A stretch of DNA of 64,000 nt. Source: Pinus tabuliformis. Its lineage: Eukaryota; Streptophyta; Pinopsida; Pinales; Pinaceae. Where the stretch lies: contig CM062805.1 in assembly GCA_031772625.1 (NCBI GenBank), positions 517,122,102-517,186,101 of the forward strand, in the 5' to 3' direction. The notes below the pieces were generated by a model. The model did no database searches. It was given only the letters and a program-made list of their open reading frames with translations, and had not been told where the DNA came from. The first letter of the stretch is position 1. Every line of letters begins with the position of its first letter. Both the position numbers and the translations under genes were made by a program. Of the stretch, positions 35,201 through 47,200 are shown piece after piece.

Positions 35201-35559
35201 AGGCTGATTTTTCATTTGGTGTAAGACCTAGACCTAGATTTATATTTTGAGGTTTAAGGTCAGTTCCAAGTTAACTAATTCAAACCTTAAAGTTGAACTT
35301 TGAAGTTTTGAGTTGGTGGGCTTCTTGAATCTGTCCTTAAGATCGTATAATTCTTCCATCTTAACCATAGACTTAGGTATGTCATTTATAGTTTCTTCTT
35401 GCTTAAGATGGTTGTCATGTTGATCTTTATCAATTATTTGGTCATCATACGAGCCTTTAGATGTCAGAAAGATTACGATATCTAGATCGTTATTAAAGAC
35501 TCGCCAATTTGTGATATTGTCAGGAATGGAAAGCCTAAAAATCAATTCAATAGAAAAGT

Positions 35560-35931
35560 GATCGGGGCTATAATCTCCTGGTGGAATGAGCTTGGATGCC
35601 ACATTAGCCAAAAGATCGACACTTGTGTTTTGGAGTCTTGGGATAGGGGAAATATTAAATGTTGTAAAGTGAGAAGTGAGATCCTGGACTAAGGATTGAT
35701 AATGTTTCAAATGTCCTGAAAAACAGTGTATAGTATTTCTTACCTATTTTATCACAATTTCTGAATCTCCAAACACTTGCAGATGTTTGATATTAAGGCC
35801 GATAGCTTTATATAGCCCTTGAACCAATGCTTCATATTCGATAGTGTTGTTGTGCATTCGAATTCATGTTTGCATGCTAACATAGTTTTTTCCCCTTCTG
35901 GGCTAACTAATATGCATCCTACTCCTGCTCC
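35560..35931 (-). pseudogene. Element A archaeal-type RNase H, main part
   Basis: Continues from 41248-41193 across Copia-2. Blocks include GAGVGCILVSPEGEK, a frame-shifted NT.EYEALVQGLYKA-like helix, FGDSEIVIK near 35775 and SVDLLANVASKLIPP near 35590. These carry the acidic residues of the second RNase H of Tat elements. The reading runs on through a linker (35560-35240) into the RT lead-in. It is therefore upstream of RT, while the RT-linked RNase H lies downstream. One frameshift near 35850 and a stop near 35745 are visible. Confidence 0.75.
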
Positions 35932-36519
35932 TGTTGGGTGTGGAGCCTGATTATCTTCTATAGTGCCAGCATATTGGACCCCAGTTCAAAATGGGGCGGC
36001 AACGCCGCCCATAAAATAATCGCTGTCGTGGGGGGTCACTTTTGGGAGCCCCCCCCTGGCGGGGGGTTTCGGGGGCAGCGCCCCCGAAGCTAAAAACAGC
36101 TGTAAAATTGCCTTGTAAAAGTATAGTAATTTCTAGTCAATCTGGGCCATTCATTAGGCGGATGATCTGACGGTAGAACTTATGTTTAGCTTAGGGTTTT
36201 TTTCCCTAGAAGGAAACCCCTCTCTTTATATGAGGGCATTGTATTTGAGGCTGTGAGACAGATGTGTATTCGGTGAGCGAGAAACATAGAGGTGAGATTG
36301 TGAGAGAAAACAGAGGATATTACAGCGGTTTTGCTGTAGGTTGTATCTCTTCATTTTGCTGGATAATAGAAAGGAAGGACTGGCTGTTCGGGGTGGACGT
36401 AGCCCAAACTGGGTGAACCACGTATATCTGTGTCTCTCTTGTTTTTGTGCGTTTTCTGTGTTTATATTTCTGCAATATTTTATGTGTTCCATTGCTCCGT
36501 AATATATAATTTTCTAACA
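35932..36519 (+). repeat. Copia-2 5' LTR
   Basis: 588 bp, TGTTGGG...CTAACA. It holds a dense G/C-run segment at 36029-36090, including GGGGGC-AGC-GCCCCC, and the TATA-like tttatat at 36225-36231. Confidence 0.93.
36225..36231 (+). promoter_or_regulatory. TATA-like box in Copia-2 5' LTR
   Basis: tttatat within ctctttatatgaggg, conserved in the 3' LTR at 40898-40904. Confidence 0.45.
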
Positions 36520-36521
36520 AC

Positions 36522-36534
36522 TGGTATCAAAGCC
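36522..36534 (+). other. Copia-2 primer-binding site (tRNA-iMet)
   Basis: TGGTATCAAAGCC, two bases after the LTR. It differs from the usual TGGTATCAGAGCC by one G-to-A change. Confidence 0.85.
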
Positions 36535-36594
36535 GAAGGTCTATTTGGCTGAAAAACTCGCAGGAAAGAAGGGTTCCTGGTTCGAGTGGGAGCA

Positions 36595-39500
36595 ATGGCG
36601 GAAGATGGTAAGTTTAGGGTCGAGAAATTTAACGGCCAAAACTTCTCGCTGTGGAAGATGCAGATGGAAGATTATCTGTATCAGAAAGATCTATACCTAC
36701 CATTGGGCGGAAAAACAAAGATGCCGACGGGTATGAAAGACGAAGAATGGAACCTTCTCGATAGAAAGGCACTCGGAACAATACGGTTGTGCCTTGCTGC
36801 GTCAGTCGCTTTCAACATTTTGAAGGAAACCACGACAGAGGGTTTGATGCGGACGTTGTCGAAACTATATGAAAAACCCTCGGCCTCAAACAAGGTATTT
36901 CTTATGAAACGGTTATTTAATATGAATATGTCGGAAGGTGGATCTGTTGCAAACCATTTAAATGATTTTAATACAGTTACAAGTCAGTTAAGTTCTGTAG
37001 GGGTAAACTTTGATGATGAAGTTAGAGCTCTATTATTCTTATGCTCGTTACCAGAAAGCTGGAATGGTTTGGTAATGGCCATTAGTAACTTCGTTTCTGG
37101 ATCTAGTACTTTAAAGTTTGATGATGTTGTCGGTGCTATCCTTAGCGAGGAAATGTGACGGAAAAGCTCCGGTGAGACATCGGGAAATGCTTTGAGTGCA
37201 GAGTCTAGAGGAAGAAAAATGGAAAGAGGAAAGAGCTCAGGATATCGCAGTAAATCAAGGAAAGGCAGATCCAAGTCCAGATCGGGGATAGTGTGCTGGA
37301 AATGTGGAAAGAAAGGACACCTAAAGAAAGACTGTAGATCTCGGAAGGGAAAAGAAGGAGATGCACAACAAGAAAACAATCATGAAGCAAATGTGACAGG
37401 TGAGGTGTTACAAGATGCTTTGATTCTTTCTTTTGAAAATATTACTGATTCCTGGGTGGTAGATTCAGGGGCCTCATTCCATGCCACACCTGAAAAGAAA
37501 TACTTTTATGACTATGTTCAAGGAGATTTTGGACAAGTTCGTCTGGGTGATGACAAACCCTGTAAAATTGTTGGAATGGGTAAGGTTCTTGTAAAACAGC
37601 AGAATGGAAACCAATGGCTACTAAAGGAGGTAAGGCATGTTCCAGATCTAAAGAAAAATCTGATTTCAACAGGGCAGTTAGGCGGTGAAGGTTGTGTGAC
37701 AACTTTCACAGATAAAACTTGGAAGGTCACTAAAGGAGCCCTGGTAATAGCAAAAGGTGAAAAGGTTGGTACATTGTATTTATGCAATGGTATTTCTAAC
37801 TTTGTTAATGCTTTAACTTCCAGAGGAGCAGATGCAGCATTATGGCATCATAGGCTCGGACACATGAGTGAAAAAGGGATGAAGATTCTTCACTCAAGGA
37901 ATTTGTTGCCAGGTTTGAAGAATGTTGATTTGGACTTCTGTGACAACTGCATTTATGGAAAACAGAAGAGAGTCAGATTTCTCAGAGTTGGGAAAGAAAA
38001 GAAGAACGAAAAATTAGAGCTTGTGCATACAGACGTATGGGGACCTGCTCAGGTATCATCTCTCAGTGGCTCTCGTTATTATGTTACTTTTATTGATGAT
38101 GCAACTAGAAAAACTTGGATTTATTATATTAAGAATAAATCTGATGTATTTGATACTTTCAAGAAATGGAAAGCTTTGGTTGAGATTGAGACAGGAAAGA
38201 AATTGAAGTGTCTTAGATCAGACAATGGAGGTGAATATTGCAGCAAAGAGTTTGATAGGTACTGTTCAGAGCATGGAATTCGCAGAGAGAAGACAGTTCC
38301 AAGAACACCACAAGAAAATGGTGTGTCAGAAAGGATGAACAGAACAATCATGGAGCGTGCAAGGTGCATGAGATTGCATGCAGGATTGCCTTTACAGTTT
38401 TGGGCAGATGTTGTAGATACTGTTGTTTATCTAATAAACAGAGGGCCTTCAAGTTCCTTGGATGGTGGTGTTCCAGAGGAAGCATGGACAGGTAAAAAGG
38501 TAAACTACTCTATTTTAAAGCCTTTTGGTTGTGAGGCCTTTGTCCATATTGATAAAGAAAATAGAACAAAGCTTGAGGCAAAGTCAAAGAAATGTACCTT
38601 TATTGGATATGGTGTTAATGATTTTGGTTATCGCTTATATGATTATTAAAATCAGAAAATCATTAGGAGCAGAGATGTAATATTCAATGAAAAGGTCTTG
38701 TATAAGAATCAGTTGCAGGAAAAGAAACGGGAAAAGGAAAACAAGGAATACGCAGTTCTTGATGAAATCACTGAAAAAGTAAAGGTGCCTGAAAATAATA
38801 ATAATCAACAACCACAACAACAGCAACCACCACAACAGCAACAGGCACCCCAAACACCTGAAAGTGGTGTTAGGAGATCTACCAGGATAGGTAGACCCCC
38901 TGAACGATACTCTCCTTCATTATATTATTTATTGTTGACTAATTCTGGTGAACCCGAATGTTATGAAGAAGCAATGCAGGTTGAAAGCAGGAAGAAGTGG
39001 GAGGTAGCCATGGAAGAAGAGATGGACTCCTTAATGCATAACCAGACTTGGGATTTAGTCAGGTTGCCTGCAGGAAAAACTACATTGAAGAATAAATGGG
39101 TTTACAGGCTGAAAGAAGAAGATGGAGGAAAGCAAAGGTACAAAGCTAGACTTGTGGTGAAGGGGTTTGCACAGAAGAAAGGTATTGATTTTGATGAAAT
39201 ATTTTCTCCTGTTGTTAAAATGACTTCAATCAGAACTATTTTAAGTCTTGTAGCAGCTGAAGATTTGCATCTTGAGCAGTTAGATGTAAAGACAGCCTTT
39301 CTCCATGGGGATTTGGAGGAAGAGATATATATGCAGCAGCCACAAGGATATGAGGTGAAAGGGAAGGAGAAACTTGTGTGCAGGTTGAAGAAGAGCTTGT
39401 ATGGTTTAAAACAGGCTCCAAGGCAGTGGTATCTAAAATTTGACAAGTTTATGTCTGAACAAGGTTATACTAGATGTCACTCTGATCATTGTGTTTATCT

Positions 39501-40503
39501 GAAAAAGCAAAATGATGGCAGCTATATTATATTGTTATTGTATGTAGATGACATGCTTGTTGCACGATCTAACATGCAGGAAATAAATGTGCTCAAAAGA
39601 AAATTGGCAAATTCATTTGCAATGAAGGATTTGGGTGCTGCAAAACAAATCCTTGGTATGAGAATAACTAGAGACAGGAAAAATAGAAAATTAACATTGT
39701 CTCAGAATGAGTACATACAAAAGGTGTTGAAAAGATTTAACATGCAAAATGCAAAACCAGTTAGTACACCTTTTGCTAGCCATTTCAAACTTAGCAAAGA
39801 AATGTGCCCAAAGACCCAAGAAGACATGGATTATATGTCTAAAGTTCCATATGCATCAGCAGTTGGAAGTTTAATGTATGCAATGGTCTGCACAAGGCCT
39901 GATATTGCACATGCAGTGGGAGTTGTAAGCAGGTACATGAACAATCCAGGAAAGGAACATTGGATGGCAGTGAAATGGATTCTCAGATATTTGAGAGGTA
40001 CCACAAATCAGGCATTATGCTTTGGTGGTTCAAACATATCCCTACAAGGATATGTTGATGTAGATATGGCAGGTGACAGAGATAATAGGAGGAGCACTAC
40101 AGGATATGTATTTACTGTCGGAGGAACAGCTGTCAGTTAGGTTTCAAAAATCCAAAGTGTTGTTGCACTTTCAACAACAGAAGCAGAGTATGTTGCTGCT
40201 ACAGAGGCTAGTAAAGAAATGATTTGGTTACAAAGGTTTATGGGTGAATTGGGTAAGGAGCATGATATGGGCACGTTATACAGTGATAGCCAAAGTGCCA
40301 TTCATCTTGCAAAGAACTCAGCATTTCATTCCAGGACTAAACACATACAGCTCAAGTACCATTTCATACGATCAGTGTTGGAAGATGGAGAGTTGAAGCT
40401 GGAAAAGATACACACTAGCCAGAATCCTGCAGATATGCTAACAAAAGTTGTAACCAGGGAGAAACTGAGAATATGCTCAGTTTCAGTTGGTCTTCAAGGA
40501 TGA
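36595..40503 (+). pseudogene. gag-pol: Copia-2 gag-pol, three nonsense codons, frame otherwise intact
   Basis: About 1303 codons from ATG 36595. Gag (starts [14 protein letters not shown]); CWKCGKKGHLKKDC knuckle near residue 234; protease WVVDSGASFHATP near 289; GAG-pre-integrase LWHHRLGHMSEKG near 416; integrase DVWGPA near 480, SDNGGEYCS near 541 and E in NGVSERMNRT near 577; a Gln/Pro-rich linker near residue 740; RT YVDDMLVA near 983; RNase H with GYVDVDMAGDRDNRRST near 1155 and DSQSAIHLAKN near 1231, ending at 40503. Stops: TGA 37156-37158 (between gag and the knuckle), TAA 38647-38649 (after integrase) and TAG 40138-40140 (inside RNase H). Each needs one C-to-T or G-to-A change from Arg, Gln or Trp. 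An intact frame with only three point stops suggests recent loss. Confidence 0.93.
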
Positions 40504-40588
40504 CGATGAAGATGAGAAACAGCCAGGTCCAAAGAGGAGTCATTGTCCAGCAAATGGAGCAGCGGTGGAGTTGCTACAATCAGTCTCC

Positions 40589-40599
40589 AAGTGGGAGAT
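40589..40599 (+). other. Copia-2 polypurine tract
   Basis: aagtgggagat directly before the 3' LTR. Confidence 0.85.
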
Positions 40600-41192
40600 T
40601 ATTGGGTGTGGAGCCTGATTATCTTCTATAGTACTGGCATATTGGACCCCAGTTCAAAATGGGGCGGCAACGTCGCCCGTAAAATAATCGCTGCCGTGGG
40701 GGGTCCAGGGACTTTTGGGAGCCCCCCCCTGGCGGGGGGTTTCGAGGGCAGCGCCCCCGAAGCTAAAAACAGCTGTAAAATTGCCTTGTAAAAGTATAGT
40801 AATTTCTAGTCAATCTGGGCCGTTCATTAGGCGGATGATCTAACAGTAGAACTTATGTTTAGTTTAGGGTTTTTTGCCCTAGAAGGCAACCCCTCTCTTT
40901 ATATGAGGGAATTGTATTTGAGGCTGTGAGACAGATGTGTATTCGGTGAGCGAGAAACATAGAGGTGAGACTGTGAGAGAAAACAGAGGATATTACAGCG
41001 GTTTTGCTGTAGGTTGTATCTCTTCATTTTGCTGGATAATAGAAAGGAAGGATTGGCTGTTCGGGGTGGACGTAGCCCAAACTGGGTGAACCACGTATAT
41101 TTGTGTCTCTCTTGTTTTTGTGCGTTTTCTGTGTTTATATTTCTGCAATATTTTATGTGTTCCATTGCTCCGTAATATATAATTTTCTAACA
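40600..41192 (+). repeat. Copia-2 3' LTR
   Basis: 593 bp. The first dinucleotide is TA where the 5' LTR has TG. It has a small insertion ('ccaggga'-like) in the G-rich segment relative to the 5' LTR. Confidence 0.92.
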
Positions 41193-41248
41193 GCTCCATC
41201 ATTGGATTTGGATCCATCAAAAAATAATTTCCAAAATATAGAGCTAAC
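41193..41248 (-). pseudogene. Element A archaeal-type RNase H, start
   Basis: On the minus strand this short piece reads WKLFFDGSKSNDGAG up to the Copia-2 site. FDGS contains the first catalytic Asp. It joins in frame with 35931. Element B interrupts it on its other side at 41249. Confidence 0.75.
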
Positions 41249-42254
41249 TATCATCACCCCAAGAAACTCTCCTAGGTTGTATATCAGAGATGCTCAGGAA
41301 CATTACAAACTCAACATAAAATGTTGGAAAATGGTGGATGAATGGAAGGAAATGATGAATATTCAAGCCAGATAACCACTTCTACTATGCTTAACCCCAG
41401 ACATGGGTGAACACCCCCAGACTACAAGGCTTTAGACCACCAATTACTCACAGTTTAAGGAAAAGGTGATCATGGAGAATACTTAACACACCAGCAGATG
41501 CACAGGACCCTGTGATGGCCAGCTGCAACCAGTTAAAAGGTCTGTAAATCTATTTCCTAATGCACAGACAGGATGACAGCTCTCTGGCATTAAAACAATA
41601 GAAACCTGCATATACATTCAATAATACATACTAGATTCTAACACAGAGGTGGGATGACAGCCCCTCTAATGCTAAACATCAAGAGCACATAAAAAATGTA
41701 TAACAGGCACAGCCTGGAATAAAGGAGAAGAAGTGGAAAGTGAGCAATTAACAGCAAAAGATGCTTGCATTAGCTGAAAATGAAGACCAGATGTTGTAGG
41801 TATCACAGTAGTTACAGTCTCCAGAAGTTGAACTTTTACATAAAAATAACACTCATCAACCATAAACCCTATTACATTTTGTCTTCTGGATATATATAGA
41901 GGTCGATTTACAAAAACACTCTATTGTGTTACACGAGGAGTGGTCATAATGGACCACCAACACATATTAACTTTCTGATGGATTGTCTGCTACAATTTGA
42001 TTGTCTTAATGAACAAATCAACCCTTCTCTGGTGTTCTACAGTCCTTCTCGATCAGGTGGACTCATGTATGGATAGATCTCCATAACTAATAAATTCCTT
42101 TTACTACTCTAGGCCATCCATTCTCTTCTCGGCCACGCTGCTGCTTAATTGCAGTTGTTGAAGCTTTATTACGTAGAGTACTTGGTAGCATATGGCTTCG
42201 TCCTTCGGGAGCTCAAGACAGTGAAAGGAGTAAAGACAGTATGGCGGAGGCGTG
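41249..42254 (-). repeat. Element B 3' LTR, part 1
   Basis: Its first ~290 bp align with 63704-64000, including 'accccaagaaactctccta' and 'gaccaccaattact'. It starts TATCATC where the other copy has TGTTATC. It is interrupted at 42254 by the Athila-like element. Confidence 0.85.
41890..41899 (-). promoter_or_regulatory. TATA-like box in element B LTR
   Basis: Minus strand ctatatatat, well placed inside the LTR. The partner position is outside the window. Confidence 0.35.
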
Positions 42255-42432
42255 TGTTGAGCCTCAACCTTGCACTCATTTACCTGTCCTCCCAACAGCT
42301 TTTCCCTATTCACTTCTCTCTTCTGACATCATTTCCTCCATCAACTTGTTCAATTCATTGCATTATATGTCTTTTTAACATGATTTGTTGATTGTGCTAA
42401 TGATTGACTGTTTGTTTAGAATTTTGGTACAT

Positions 42433-42489
42433 GTTCAGCAATTCCGCAGCTACTCAGCAATTCCGCAGCTGTTCAGAGATTCCGCAGCC
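42433..42489 (+). repeat. LTR minisatellite, 3 units
   Basis: The unit of about 20 bp contains 'caattccgcagct'. The last unit reads 'gattccgcagcc'. The 3' LTR (53041-53115) has one more unit. Confidence 0.85.
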
Positions 42490-42872
42490 TTTTTGTTGTT
42501 TTCTATACTCCACGTGTCTTCTCCAGGAACGGGCCACATGGGCACGTTGGTATGGATGTATACATGGTTCGTATGCTATTGGGTGGGCCAAATCAGTCAC
42601 GTATGCCCCCGGTCAACGCAGGAGTACCCACGGTCAAACAGTTAAGTTCCAGACGGTGGCACGGCTCTGCGTGAGCAACTGAGACACGAAACCACAGCTG
42701 GCACTTCCTCCACGCCACGAAGACAGCAAGGGACAGGATCTAACCATAGATTTACTCCCCATGATGACTGTTTCCTCCAAACGTGCACGGAGTTGCCTGC
42801 GTGTTGCTGCGTAGTTAATTAGTTAAGACTGTAGTTGCTTAGTTTATGCAGAGGACAGTTTGTCCCTGTGCC

Positions 42873-42880
42873 TATAAATA
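42873..42880 (+). promoter_or_regulatory. TATA box of Athila-like 5' LTR
   Basis: TATAAATA in the context gtgcctataaataaagc. Identical in the 3' LTR at 53499-53506. Likely drives the genomic RNA. Confidence 0.6.
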
Positions 42881-44022
42881 AAGCGTTTGCCAACGCTTAG
42901 AGATTAGCTTTTTGATATTGTAATTGCTGTAATTGTTTTGGTTATCAAACTCTGTTTTAGAAGACTGTTTCTACAGCACTTTTTGACTGTATTTTGACAT
43001 GCTGATTTAATATAAGAAGACTGTTTCTGCTCATCTCTGCGTAGCTGATCTTTAGCTGGTTGAGTGGATGGAGGGCCCCCATCTACCACAACCTATGTAC
43101 AGTAGCATTTAACTTTATTTTCCTGCCTTTCTTTGTTTTCATTTTCACATGTACAATAATGTATAGTTTGATTTCTGCAGTTTTTCATTTCTTTGAACAT
43201 GTATAATAATGTACAGTTTGATTTCATGCCTTTACATTTCCAGCACTTTTCAGAACTGATCAGTTTGTTTATGCAGGTGTGTTAGGAGCCCGGGATAGTG
43301 TGTTTTTATTTCTTTTTATCACTGATGGTATTTGAAGTTGTCTTGTCTTAGCTGCTGATTTTTACCTTGCTTACTTAGTGTCATTGCTAGTTTACTTTAT
43401 CAAGTTTTTGACAAGTTGCTTACTAACCTTTTGATGGTCTTCTCATCATAATTGTCTAACCTTTATTGGACCAAAATATCATTGAGTGGAAGCTTGGTTT
43501 GATTAGCTTTTTGACTCATATTACTGATTCCTTCTTAACTGTTTTTCATATGAACAATTGCAGCTAGAGGCAGAGTGTTAAGAAAGAATGAAGTGTTATG
43601 ATTTGTCATTTAAGTTTTGCAGTTAAAGTAGTGTTTTTCACTTTCCATTGAGTTAACATAGATGCTATTTTTGTTCTTATCAGCAGCATAGATAGTGGAC
43701 TAGTGCCATTAGTCACTTTGTTTAATGCTTTGCTTTCATTTGAAGTTTCAATTCCATTGCAAGTCACTTTTCAAGCTTTCTCTTTAAAAAGTTCTAGAAG
43801 CATTTAGAAACCACCATATGCACACACACGCACTCATTTGTTTATAAATCCATCACTCCATCTTAAGAAGTTAAATCAACCACAAACATCATCCAAAAAC
43901 GACAAAAAGAACTAGGAAAGGTTACTTAAGTACATATTGTACATCTCACTTCATCAGCTTATGAGCCCCGGGTTGACAATTAATGATAGCAATTTAGACA
44001 ACACTAAATTGACCAAACATTT

Positions 44023-44040
44023 TGGCGCCGTTGCCGGGGA
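44023..44040 (+). other. Primer-binding site (tRNA-Asp)
   Basis: TGGCGCCGTTGCCGGGGA, complementary to the 3' end of plant tRNA-Asp(GTC) including CCA, three bases after the LTR. This is the usual Athila primer. Confidence 0.9.
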
Positions 44041-44272
44041 AGTGAAATTAGGTAGCCAATTCTAAAAAAAATTAAAAAAAATTCAAGAAAGGGAAATTGA
44101 TAACTTCTCAAAGTATGCTCTCCTCTTGCACCTAAAGTGATCTGGAGGATCAGAAAAGAGAAAGTTATTGGTTTAATAGTTTCTTAAGTATGCTCTCTTC
44201 TTGCACCTAGAGTGACCTGGAAGATCAGAAAAAGAATTATTAGCCTGACTTGAAGAAAAAATAAAAAATGAC

Positions 44273-47200
44273 ATGCATAGAGCTAGAGATTCTAGGGGAA
44301 GGTTTTTAGCTAGAGCCAAGAGTTCGATTTTTACAAGTCCATCTACTTCAAGGGATAGACAAGAGACACCTCCCTTATCTCCAACTGACACTCCTAGCCC
44401 TAGGGTTCCCGGAATTCAAGAAGCAGGAGTCGACTCTCCCATACCTTCCATCGAGTCTGAAAGAGATCCTTTCCTTCTTTCTCCAGAGAGGCAAATTATA
44501 ATTGAAGAAGTAGAAACACCTGAAGAAGAAGGAGGGAATCCTTCTCATACACCCTTAGTAGAAGAACCAGAAGACTCTGAAGTCTCTGGGGAAACTACCA
44601 TGGCAGAGGAAGAAGCACCTGGATTTGGTAGAGGTAGAGGTAGAGGAGGAGGAGGAAACAATGGAGGAGGTAGAGGTAATATTGGAGGAAATAGGGATGG
44701 GGATAACTCATTCAGGTTCCCTATAGTCGATGAGGATTCCCGAGCCACCATGAAGAACATCTCACCATCTGTCCTCCCGAACTTTCATGGATCAAGGAAT
44801 GAGGACCCTGAAACATTCTTATTTGAGTTTGAAGTCGTATGTAGAACTTATGACTATTTGGATGACACTCAAAAACTCAAATTGTTCCCTTCCACATTGA
44901 AAGGACAAGCTTTGAAATGGTTCATGGGGTTAGTCACTCAATCCATTAGGTCTTGGAATGATATGAAACAGACATTTTTGGATAGGTACCTGGACTATTG
45001 TATGCCCACCAATCACAAGGATGAGGTATTTAAAATGGTACAAAGAGAAGATGAGAATTTGGAGGAATTGATTGAAAGATTTCAGTATAATTTGAAAAGA
45101 GCAAAAATGAGTAACTTGGATGAAGGGACCTTGAAAGCTCTATTACTAAAAGCCATTAGAGATGAATGGATAGATCTTTTGAATATGATGGGGAAGGGAG
45201 ATATATCTCAGCTTCCACTTTCTGATATAGCAGAATTATGTGTCCATCTCTCAAGGGGCAAATCAAAAACTCAAAAAGGGCCTAGAGATCCTTCTCTCCT
45301 CAGAGCAAATAAATCTGCAACTGGATCAGTAAGTAGGGCTGAGATCGGCAATATGCTTGATGAATTCAAAACTGACATCTTAGGGAGTCTGAGTGAACAA
45401 TTAGACACCCTTAAGATCCACAATAAACAGAAAGCAGAAGCCGAGGCCTTGGCCATCTTTTGCCCGAAATGTAGGAAGAAACATGCTTTAAGGGAATGTC
45501 CCTTGGAAGCACAAGTTGTGGAAACATGTGTAATTTGCTCAGAAAACCATGAGACCAAGGATTGTCCTTCAATCCCTGGGCTCAAAGCAGTCTTTCAAGA
45601 AGATCCAAATACACTTGAATCTCTTTGTTTTGTTGCAAGGAGACCTTGGCAGGGGCAACAAAATCAAGGGTTTAACAACTCTATGAATTTTCAACCCCAA
45701 CCAAATTGGAATCCTTGGCAACAACCTTGGCCTCAACCTCAAAATCCTTTTCAATCATGGATGCAAAGCATTCAAAATCCTTATGGGAGATTTGCTCAAT
45801 TCTATCAATATCCTCCATCTTTTCAGAATCAGCAAGCTCCACAACTTCCAAATCAAAGTCAACAACTATCATTGCCATTCCCTCAACAACAACAACCTTC
45901 TCCACAAAATCAAAATTCTCAACTCTTGCTCCAATCCCAACAAAAGTCAAATCAACTTCCTTCTCAGCCATTGCCAAACCCCAATAATAGGAACCCTCAA
46001 AATGCTTACATGATGGAAGGTCAACCATTCCCTACCTATATGATTGTTCCTCTCAATGAAGTACAACTCAGATCAGGTAGAATCTTAGATCAACCTTCTA
46101 TAAATGTTCAACAGCCAAGAATTTCAGAGGAAGAATCTCTTAGAGCTAATAAGGGTTCTGAAGCATCCCTTCAAAACCCAAACACTCAAAAAGAAAAAGA
46201 AAAAGAATCAACCCCCACAACTCCCATAGTTGAGCAACCTACATCTGTGGCCACACCTCCTTTTCCTGAAAGGTTACAAATCGACAAAGGAGTGGAAAAG
46301 CAAATTTGGTTGCCTGACTATAATTTTCTAGATGAATTGAAGAATGTCTGTATCAAGATTCCCTTGTTACAAGCCATTAAAGAGATTCCCATTCTAGCAA
46401 AAACAATAAAGGAGTTGAGCCTTAAAAGACCAGGAAGGAAACCAAGAGATACCAGAAGGATCCACCTGGTAGGAAAAATTGCAGACATTATGATGGGAAA
46501 GATTACCATGCAGAAATATGTAGATCCCGGTAGTCCAATTGTCAAAACACATATCAATGGGGTAGAAATACCAAATACTCTTATTGATTTAGGGGTTGCT
46601 ATCAACATTATGAGTAGACAGACCATGGACCAGTTAAAACTTCCTAACCTTCTCTTTACACCTACTTTACTGCAGCTTGCAGATAGATCAATCATTAAAC
46701 CTGATGGTGTATTGGAAGACATTCCAGTCTCCCTAGACTCTTGGGAATATCCAGTTGATTTTATGATTTTAACTCCCAAGAACAATCTAGGAGGACATCC
46801 TCTTATTTTAGGAAGACCTTGGCTGGCCACAGCTGATGCTTTCATAAGTTGTAGGTCTGGGGATATGTATATTTCTGATGGCAATTCAACAAAGAAGTTC
46901 AATCTGTATCCTCCAGCGAAAGCAATTACAGAAATAGGAGATAATGAGTGGGTTGATGATGAAGATACTATACAACCTGTCTTTACCATTTCTGAGATTA
47001 GTGAAGATAGTCAAATTCTGAATACATTAGAAAATTTTGAACCATCTTCAGAATATGACTCTACACAATTTCAGTTGGATTCTGACATAGAGTGTCTATC
47101 ATCTAGACAAACGTCTCTTTTCTCTATGGAAGAATTTGGTAGTTCTGCCATTGAGATCTTTCCAGGAAAAACATTAAACATTAACAAAAACTTGGAAAAA

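Larger units (their letters stand above)
35932..41192 (+). mobile_element. Copia-2: nearly complete Ty1/copia element
   Basis: 5261 bp. LTRs are 35932-36519 (588 bp) and 40600-41192 (593 bp). The TSD is GCTCC at 35927-35931 and 41193-41197. The primer site is at 36522-36534 and the purine tract at 40589-40599. There is one gag-pol frame with three point stops and no frameshift. LTR differences are about 2.7% by eye. It is inserted in element A's RNase H codons. Confidence 0.94.
4143..41248 (-). mobile_element. Element A: old Tat-like Ty3/gypsy hosting the other insertions (visible part)
   Basis: This is a reconstruction. Removing D (7033-25408), Copia-1 (26694-31741) and Copia-2 (35932-41192) leaves one minus-strand series: archaeal-type RNase H, RT, RNase H, integrase, a spacer, and an aORF in the same sense. 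Continuity across Copia-2 is seen directly, because RNase H codons read through the GCTCC duplication. Continuity from integrase to the aORF is inferred from strand, spacing and the D and Copia-1 junctions. Gag and protease would lie to the right, beyond element B and outside the window. No LTR of A was identified. It carries many stops and frameshifts and is the oldest layer. Confidence 0.6.
42255..44019 (+). repeat. Athila-like 5' LTR
   Basis: 1765 bp. It contains three 'aattccgcagct'-type units at 42433-42489, against four in the 3' LTR. A TATA box is at 42873. Confidence 0.95.

Noticed and set aside
45706-46028. Ser/Thr-rich and Val-rich frames opposite the Athila-like gag
   Set aside because: Shadow frames of the Pro/Gln-rich coding stretch, with no independent features.
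46570-46600. D-L-G in the Athila-like protease, and D-E-G in element D's protease, as inactivating mutations
   Set aside because: From memory, D-L-G-A-S is normal for Athila-type proteases, and D-E-G may be normal for D's lineage. I therefore do not count them as decay.
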